The translations under genes were made by a program, and so were the position numbers. 39,946 nt of DNA from Pseudodesulfovibrio sp. (GTDB lineage: Bacteria > Desulfobacterota > Desulfovibrionia > Desulfovibrionales > Desulfovibrionaceae). Shown piece by piece: positions 36,448-39,946 of the stretch (the first letter of the stretch is position 1; every line of letters begins with the position of its first letter). The DNA lies in assembly GCA_016342345.1 (NCBI GenBank), contig JAEINO010000032.1:1-39946 (forward strand), read 5' to 3'. Under the pieces are notes generated by a model. It ran no database searches. It was not told the DNA's origin and saw nothing but the letters and a program-made list of their open reading frames with translations.

Positions 36448-37539
36448 ATGTACAGATATACCAAAAACCTCTGCAAAAAATGCCAACTTCAGGAAGACTC
36501 GTTCCACGGAATCAAGATCAATGGGCAAGGATTGTGCTCACTTTGCTTCAAGACTTCCGAACCTCCAAAGCGGAATTGGGACGATTTGCAAAAAAGCTTT
36601 GAGGCAAAACTGGACAACGTCCGGGGACACCTTCCCTACGAAGGCATGATCATGATGAGCGGGGGCAAGGATAGTGCCTACATGGCGAACCTGCTTAAAA
36701 AGAAATATGGAATGAACCTTCTGGCATTCATCATCGACAACAACTACGAATATCCAGAGACATTCGACAATGCAATGACCATCGCCCAAAAGCTGGACAT
36801 GCCCTATATTCTCTACCGCCAAAACCCGAAACTGATGCGACAATACTACAAATTCCTTTTCTGCGAGGAAACACTCTCACAGCAGGACTGCGGACAAGTC
36901 TGCACTTTTTGCGGCAGGTTCCTTGTTCGCACAGCCACAGACTTTGCCCGATCCATGGGCATCCCACTCGTCTTTTCCGGTCACAACCCTGACCAAATAT
37001 TTCTGATGGGCGAAAGCATTGAAACCGATCCAGAACGACTAACCATCATGGAATTCACAATGGAAATGGTCGCCGAAAACACACAAAAGGCATTAGAGGC
37101 ATGGGCAAAAACCACCCCCGCCAATGTCGACCGGCTTTTCCCACAGATTCTTGCCCCAAAAAATGTCGAACTGGTGTTCCCGTTCCAACATTTTCCCTAC
37201 GAACCGGAAAAAATGATGAGCACGGTTCGAGACGAACTCGACTGGCTGCCCATCAAACGCTTTTCCAAAACCTACATCGCTTCCGGCTGCAAACTCGTAA
37301 AGCTATGGGCCTATCTCGCGCACTGCAGCAACACAAACAGTTATGTGGATTTCGAATTCAGCAGTCAGGTACGAAACGGAACACTGGCTTCAGAAACCGT
37401 TCAAAAGTTTTATTCTGAAACAAATGTTGAAATTGACGAGCTGTCGACCTTGATTCGCGAGCTAAACATGACCAAAGAGATGAAGCTGTTTCTGGGGGAA
37501 AAACTGGGGAAAACAAACGATCTACTTAACAAATTATAA
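36448..37539 (+). CDS. Zinc-ribbon PP-loop ATPase (sulfurtransferase/amidotransferase-like)
   Basis: This 363-residue N-type ATP pyrophosphatase has an N-terminal ribbon with C9-KK-C12 and C30-SL-C33, as in WbpG-type N-acetyl sugar amidotransferases. The PP-loop SGGKDS is at residues 71-76. A C148xxxC152xxC155 set (CGQVCTFCG) follows, and HNPDQIFLMGE comes after it. PP-loop enzymes adenylate a carbonyl or base for attack by sulfur or ammonia. The extra cysteines could bind an iron-sulfur cluster as in TtcA-like sulfurtransferases. No glutaminase partner is present, which favours sulfur transfer over amide formation, but this is inference. It ends six bases before the right inverted repeat. 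It has no strong ribosome site. Confidence 0.83.
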   Translation: MYRYTKNLCKKCQLQEDSFHGIKINGQGLCSLCFKTSEPPKRNWDDLQKSFEAKLDNVRGHLPYEGMIMMSGGKDSAYMANLLKKKYGMNLLAFIIDNNYEYPETFDNAMTIAQKLDMPYILYRQNPKLMRQYYKFLFCEETLSQQDCGQVCTFCGRFLVRTATDFARSMGIPLVFSGHNPDQIFLMGESIETDPERLTIMEFTMEMVAENTQKALEAWAKTTPANVDRLFPQILAPKNVELVFPFQHFPYEPEKMMSTVRDELDWLPIKRFSKTYIASGCKLVKLWAYLAHCSNTNSYVDFEFSSQVRNGTLASETVQKFYSETNVEIDELSTLIRELNMTKEMKLFLGEKLGKTNDLLNKL

Positions 37540-37545
37540 AAACAG

Positions 37546-37576
37546 AGTGATCCAGTTTTCTGGGGCCACCTCTAAC
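37546..37576 (-). repeat. 31-bp inverted repeat, right end of island (IS3-like)
   Basis: Read on the minus strand this is the counterpart of 4660-4690, with core GCCCCAGAAAACTGGATCAC and four differences in 31. It begins six bases after the stop of the last island gene, so the genes fill the bracketed segment to its edge. Confidence 0.7.
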
Positions 37577-37606
37577 AAGCAATCTCAACTGAGCGGCAGA
37601 CTAAGC

Positions 37607-38434
37607 TTACTTAAGATAATTCCGCAAAGCAAAGCTGCAGCTTTCCCTTTTTCTGCGATTGATCTTCACTCCTCCCCGATAGCGAGTTCCCACACAAACT
37701 CTTTCCCAAAAATCTTTTGTGTAGAGAATGTTATGATCATTCGCCATATCATAAGAATAACTTGCCGATGCACAGCAGCCATCGGTCAAATCGATTAAGT
37801 TCTCTACCTTTTGAATAAAATCTGCGAGATCATCGTACTTCAATCCAAAATCACTTAAATGAGTTCTCTTCAGTTCTCCACGGACTTTTCTCGCATCAAC
37901 ATGGGAAACAACCTTATGCCTAATTTCTTTCCACTTGCTCAAGGGTTCGTATTTCGAAAATTCATCGAATGCGTCATGATATTTTTTATATACTGACTTA
38001 AATCTTACCAAGCTATCTTGAGCATCTTCCTTTTCAAAATCAGCCTTCAATTTATCTTGGTCTTCCTCTGGAATGCCATCCCCAAATGACACATTAACTG
38101 GAGTAACTATCGATGCATGTTCTTCAAGCAGCGCTCTGTGAGTCTTTGTCTTTTCAATAAGATTTACTACAGACACAGACCTGTCATCACTATCATATAC
38201 GACATTGTAAATTTTCTTGATAAGGTCTTCGAGCAGAGTTCCATTTATTAGATAAAAAATATGTGCACCGTAACTGTTATGAAACCGCTGGGTCACTGAT
38301 TCATTTTTAACTGTATATATGAAGTAGTCATACTGCCTCTTCGCGGTCAGATATTCATCAAGCAAAATTCTTGCCTTATTAGCAAGGCCCTCCACGATCT
38401 TTCTCTGTTGCTTGTTCAACCTATCACCTCTCAT
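37607..38434 (-). CDS. AbiU2/HEPN-like protein (possible phage-defence or toxin-like)
   Basis: This 275-residue all-helical soluble protein is A/T-rich compared with the island. Its pattern resembles AbiU2-type HEPN-like proteins: an early helix region with HIFYLINGTLLEDLIKKIYN and, later, KWKEIRHKVVSHVDARK, the R-x-K-x-x-x-H feature typical of this group. Such proteins occur in abortive-infection and toxin-like contexts, but no antitoxin partner is seen. The ATG at 38434 has no ribosome site. AGAGGTGAT just before the TTG at 38419 makes that codon a good alternative start (270 residues). It sits between the island edge and the tRNA scar. Confidence 0.6.
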   Translation of the reverse strand: MRGDRLNKQQRKIVEGLANKARILLDEYLTAKRQYDYFIYTVKNESVTQRFHNSYGAHIFYLINGTLLEDLIKKIYNVVYDSDDRSVSVVNLIEKTKTHRALLEEHASIVTPVNVSFGDGIPEEDQDKLKADFEKEDAQDSLVRFKSVYKKYHDAFDEFSKYEPLSKWKEIRHKVVSHVDARKVRGELKRTHLSDFGLKYDDLADFIQKVENLIDLTDGCCASASYSYDMANDHNILYTKDFWERVCVGTRYRGGVKINRRKRESCSFALRNYLK

Positions 38435-38602
38435 TTAGAATTAATCGCAATTCTAAAGACTTCAACGGCATTCTGCAAACCTCAATCACGTCGGAATCGA
38501 TCCCGCAATGACGCTTATTCCAAGATTCTCCCGATTGCTCTCAAATGCGCTGTATTGCGCTCAATTCACAACTATTGACGCACAAGACGAAGATGCCCGC
38601 AC

Positions 38603-38644
38603 AAAAAAACAGAAAAGGGCTTACGATTCTCATCGTAAGCCCTT
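38603..38644 (-). terminator. Rho-independent terminator (former tRNA terminator)
   Basis: AAGGGCTTACGAT (38615-38627) and ATCGTAAGCCCTT (38632-38644) pair perfectly over 13 bp around a TCTC loop. On the minus strand the stem is followed by TTTTCTGTTTTTTT, so it terminates leftward transcription. It lies six bases beyond the tRNA-Ser 3' remnant, the normal position for the terminator of that tRNA gene. Confidence 0.8.
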
Positions 38645-38650
38645 GAAATC

Positions 38651-38672
38651 TGGCGGAGAAGGAGAGATTCTA
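38651..38672 (-). other. tRNA-Ser 3'-end remnant, probable attachment-site scar
   Basis: On the minus strand TAGAATCTCTCCTTCTCCGCCA reproduces the end of a tRNA-Ser: the end of the T-loop, T-stem strand CTCTC, acceptor strand CTTCTCC, discriminator G and CCA. The sequence farther upstream (GATTA instead of GAGAG) cannot pair with the T-stem, and no D- or anticodon arm follows. Only the last ~22 bases are thus tRNA-like. Integrases commonly recombine at exactly this part of a tRNA gene. Confidence 0.65.
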
Positions 38673-38850
38673 GTAATCTACACCATACATCCTTTCATAT
38701 CAGCAACTTAAACCTTTCTCTTGGTAGGCTAAACGTACCACTGTTCTGTACCAGTTTCAAGAGACGTATATGTCTCATACTCAGTTTTTTAGGTAGCCTT
38801 GCAAGTAAGTGCGTATTCTCGTAGTGGATTGCTCATAGGAGATTTCTAAT
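38673..38850. other. Upstream region of the membrane-anchored hypothetical gene
   Basis: This short A/T-rich region holds a near-palindrome GAGACGTATATGTCTC (38761-38776), a possible operator, and the ribosome site AGGAGA. I find no clear sigma-70 promoter. Confidence 0.3.
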
Positions 38851-39438
38851 ATGGTCGATTCAACTACTGCACTTATCATTTCTACTGGGGTTCTATCGGG
38901 GGCTTTTTCAGTTATCGTGAACCAAGTTTGGGATTCCAGCAGAACTAGGGATAAGAAGAAAAGCGAGGCTGTATATGGCTCATCAAGGCTTGCGATAATC
39001 CTTGAAGAGTTTGCATTAGACTGTGTTAGAGCAGTTCAAGATACACGAGATGCACTTAGCCCGCATGGTCCAACCACGGCCCACGGAACTCTCCCTAAGT
39101 TGACAGAATATCCTGTAGGAATCACATGGGAAGCAATCAAACCTGATTTGATGAACCGTGTGCTATCTCTACCAAACCAAATTAGCTTGAGTAATGGGCA
39201 TATCCAAACTTTCAACAACTACGTTGATAGTAGTCCTAATCACGAAGATACATACTACGAATGCACTTTTGAGTGTATTATGCGTGGGAATCAGGCATTA
39301 CAGCTGGCAGATGACCTTCGTAGAGAGTATGGGATCAACCAAAGCTCTCTCGATGAACACTGGGTAAGGGAGTTCTTAGAAGAGGAATATCCAGCAGTAG
39401 AACGCAGGAATGCAGAACGATATGAGCAGAGTGGATAA
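38851..39438 (+). CDS. Membrane-anchored hypothetical protein
   Basis: This 195-residue protein has one N-terminal membrane helix (ALIISTGVLSGAFSVIVNQV, residues 6-25) followed by a basic patch (RTRDKKK) and a soluble, mostly helical cytoplasmic part. I do not recognise a family. AGGAGA lies nine bases before the ATG, so translation is credible. The topology (short helix, then RDKKK) is common among small phage- or island-borne proteins of unknown function. It stands alone between the tRNA scar and the gene-free end. Confidence 0.7.
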   Translation: MVDSTTALIISTGVLSGAFSVIVNQVWDSSRTRDKKKSEAVYGSSRLAIILEEFALDCVRAVQDTRDALSPHGPTTAHGTLPKLTEYPVGITWEAIKPDLMNRVLSLPNQISLSNGHIQTFNNYVDSSPNHEDTYYECTFECIMRGNQALQLADDLRREYGINQSSLDEHWVREFLEEEYPAVERRNAERYEQSG

Positions 39439-39946
39439 TCTTTATGGGGTAACTGGCGGTACAGGGCAAATATGAGCCTCCTACACCTACCTCCTGTGCC
39501 TGTTTATAGTTAGGTTAGCCTGTAAAAAATGACATAATTTTCTGAGGGGTTATGTACGTATTCTGGTGGGGCCAGTTTCCCCGTTGCCCCTCTTCACATA
39601 GTCCTCCTGAAATTCCTTCTCGATTCATTACCTCCTAGATTACAGACCGAACCTCCTACACCATAGCCTTTATTCAGTTGCCCGTGATCCTCTCACACTC
39701 CTGCCTGTTGTGGACAGTAGGGTATACCCTTGCGTCCAGTGGACAACGTGTAGACATTAGGGTTGTTTTCCTTGCTATTGTCCATACTGGCTGTTAGGGT
39801 CTATGAATCTAATGTCCATATTAAACATTACTACAACTTGAACAGGAGTCACCTACTACCATGTCCAACTATAGTGCGCGGTAAGTCCAAACAAATTCTG
39901 CAACCGGTTTAAGGTGCACGCTCCGTCTTGTTTGCTTTCATCCCCT
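39439..39946. other. Gene-free end of window with repeated TGTCCA/TGGACA boxes
   Basis: There is no credible gene. TGGACA occurs at 39711-39716 and 39740-39745, and TGTCCA at 39779-39784, 39813-39818 and 39862-39867. The second is half of a perfect palindrome GTCCAGTGGAC (39734-39744). ATTAGGGT-like units recur at about 39716-39723, 39756-39763 and 39793-39800. The pattern suggests binding sites for a repressor, excisionase or integrase whose gene would lie beyond the window. Confidence 0.4.

Noticed and set aside
38673-38745. A complete tRNA-Ser on the minus strand
   Set aside because: The T-stem cannot pair and no anticodon or D arm can be drawn. Only the last ~22 bases are tRNA-like.
39527-39575. 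TTTTCTGAGG as a third copy of the 31-bp inverted repeat
   Set aside because: Only ten bases agree, and the adjacent CTGGACCACT part is absent.

Overview
The window looks like chromosome of an anaerobic, Gram-negative bacterium, most likely a sulfate reducer of the Desulfovibrionaceae. The reasons are indirect. There is an outer-membrane TonB apparatus of the ExbB/TtpC type, a Feo ferrous-iron system, a giant benzoyl/2-hydroxyglutaryl-CoA-dehydratase activase-like protein typical of anaerobes, a DUF1538/P-II operon, and moderate G+C with strong Shine-Dalgarno sites. The genus assignment is inference.

Layout. Bases 1-4660 are a worn region. They hold a copy of a palindromic repeat (the second copy ends at 4656), an IS3 orfA remnant, a doubly damaged carbamoyltransferase gene, an intact operon of two DUF1538 membrane proteins plus a P-II-like protein, a frameshifted CBS-domain remnant, and a 52-residue zinc-ribbon protein. 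Bases 4660-4690 and 37546-37576 carry a 31-bp imperfect inverted repeat (27/31 identical) that resembles IS3-type ends. It brackets everything between as one 33-kb unit.

The bracketed unit is a Fur-type, iron-regulated metallophore island. A promoter with a Fur box (5197-5256) drives a TonB2-like energy-transduction operon (DUF3450, TtpC, ExbB, ExbD, TonB, TPR protein), followed by an AraC-type regulator. A minus-strand operon (15254 to 11412) encodes a phosphopantetheinyl transferase, a cysteine-synthase-like PLP enzyme, a LolA-like periplasmic protein and an outer-membrane beta-barrel. A divergent control region (15255-15663) with two Fur-box candidates separates it from a long plus-strand operon. 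That operon encodes a PepSY-FeoA fusion, FeoB, a 2106-residue NRPS, a TonB-dependent receptor of FyuA-like type, an MMPL/RND exporter, a saccharopine-dehydrogenase-like reductase, a small membrane protein, a stand-alone thioester reductase, the 1412-residue activase and a zinc-ribbon PP-loop ATPase. Several of these genes overlap by ATGA.

How the parts would work together: the NRPS reads as acyl-AMP ligase, carrier, degenerate carrier, heterocyclization (Cy), adenylation, carrier, thioesterase. The PPTase would arm the carriers. The PLP enzyme would supply an amino acid such as Cys or diaminopropionate. The reductases, activase and PP-loop protein would tailor or release the product. MMPL, the LolA-like protein and the barrel would export it. 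The receptor with TonB/ExbBD/TtpC would re-import the metal complex, and Feo would take up released Fe(II). I do not recognise this enzyme set as a described metallophore pathway. It is the main candidate for an undescribed system here.

Bases 37577-39946 are visibly A/T-richer accessory DNA. They hold an AbiU2/HEPN-like gene, a tRNA-Ser 3'-end remnant followed by its terminator (a probable integration scar), a membrane-anchored hypothetical protein, and a gene-free end with a cluster of TGTCCA/TGGACA boxes.
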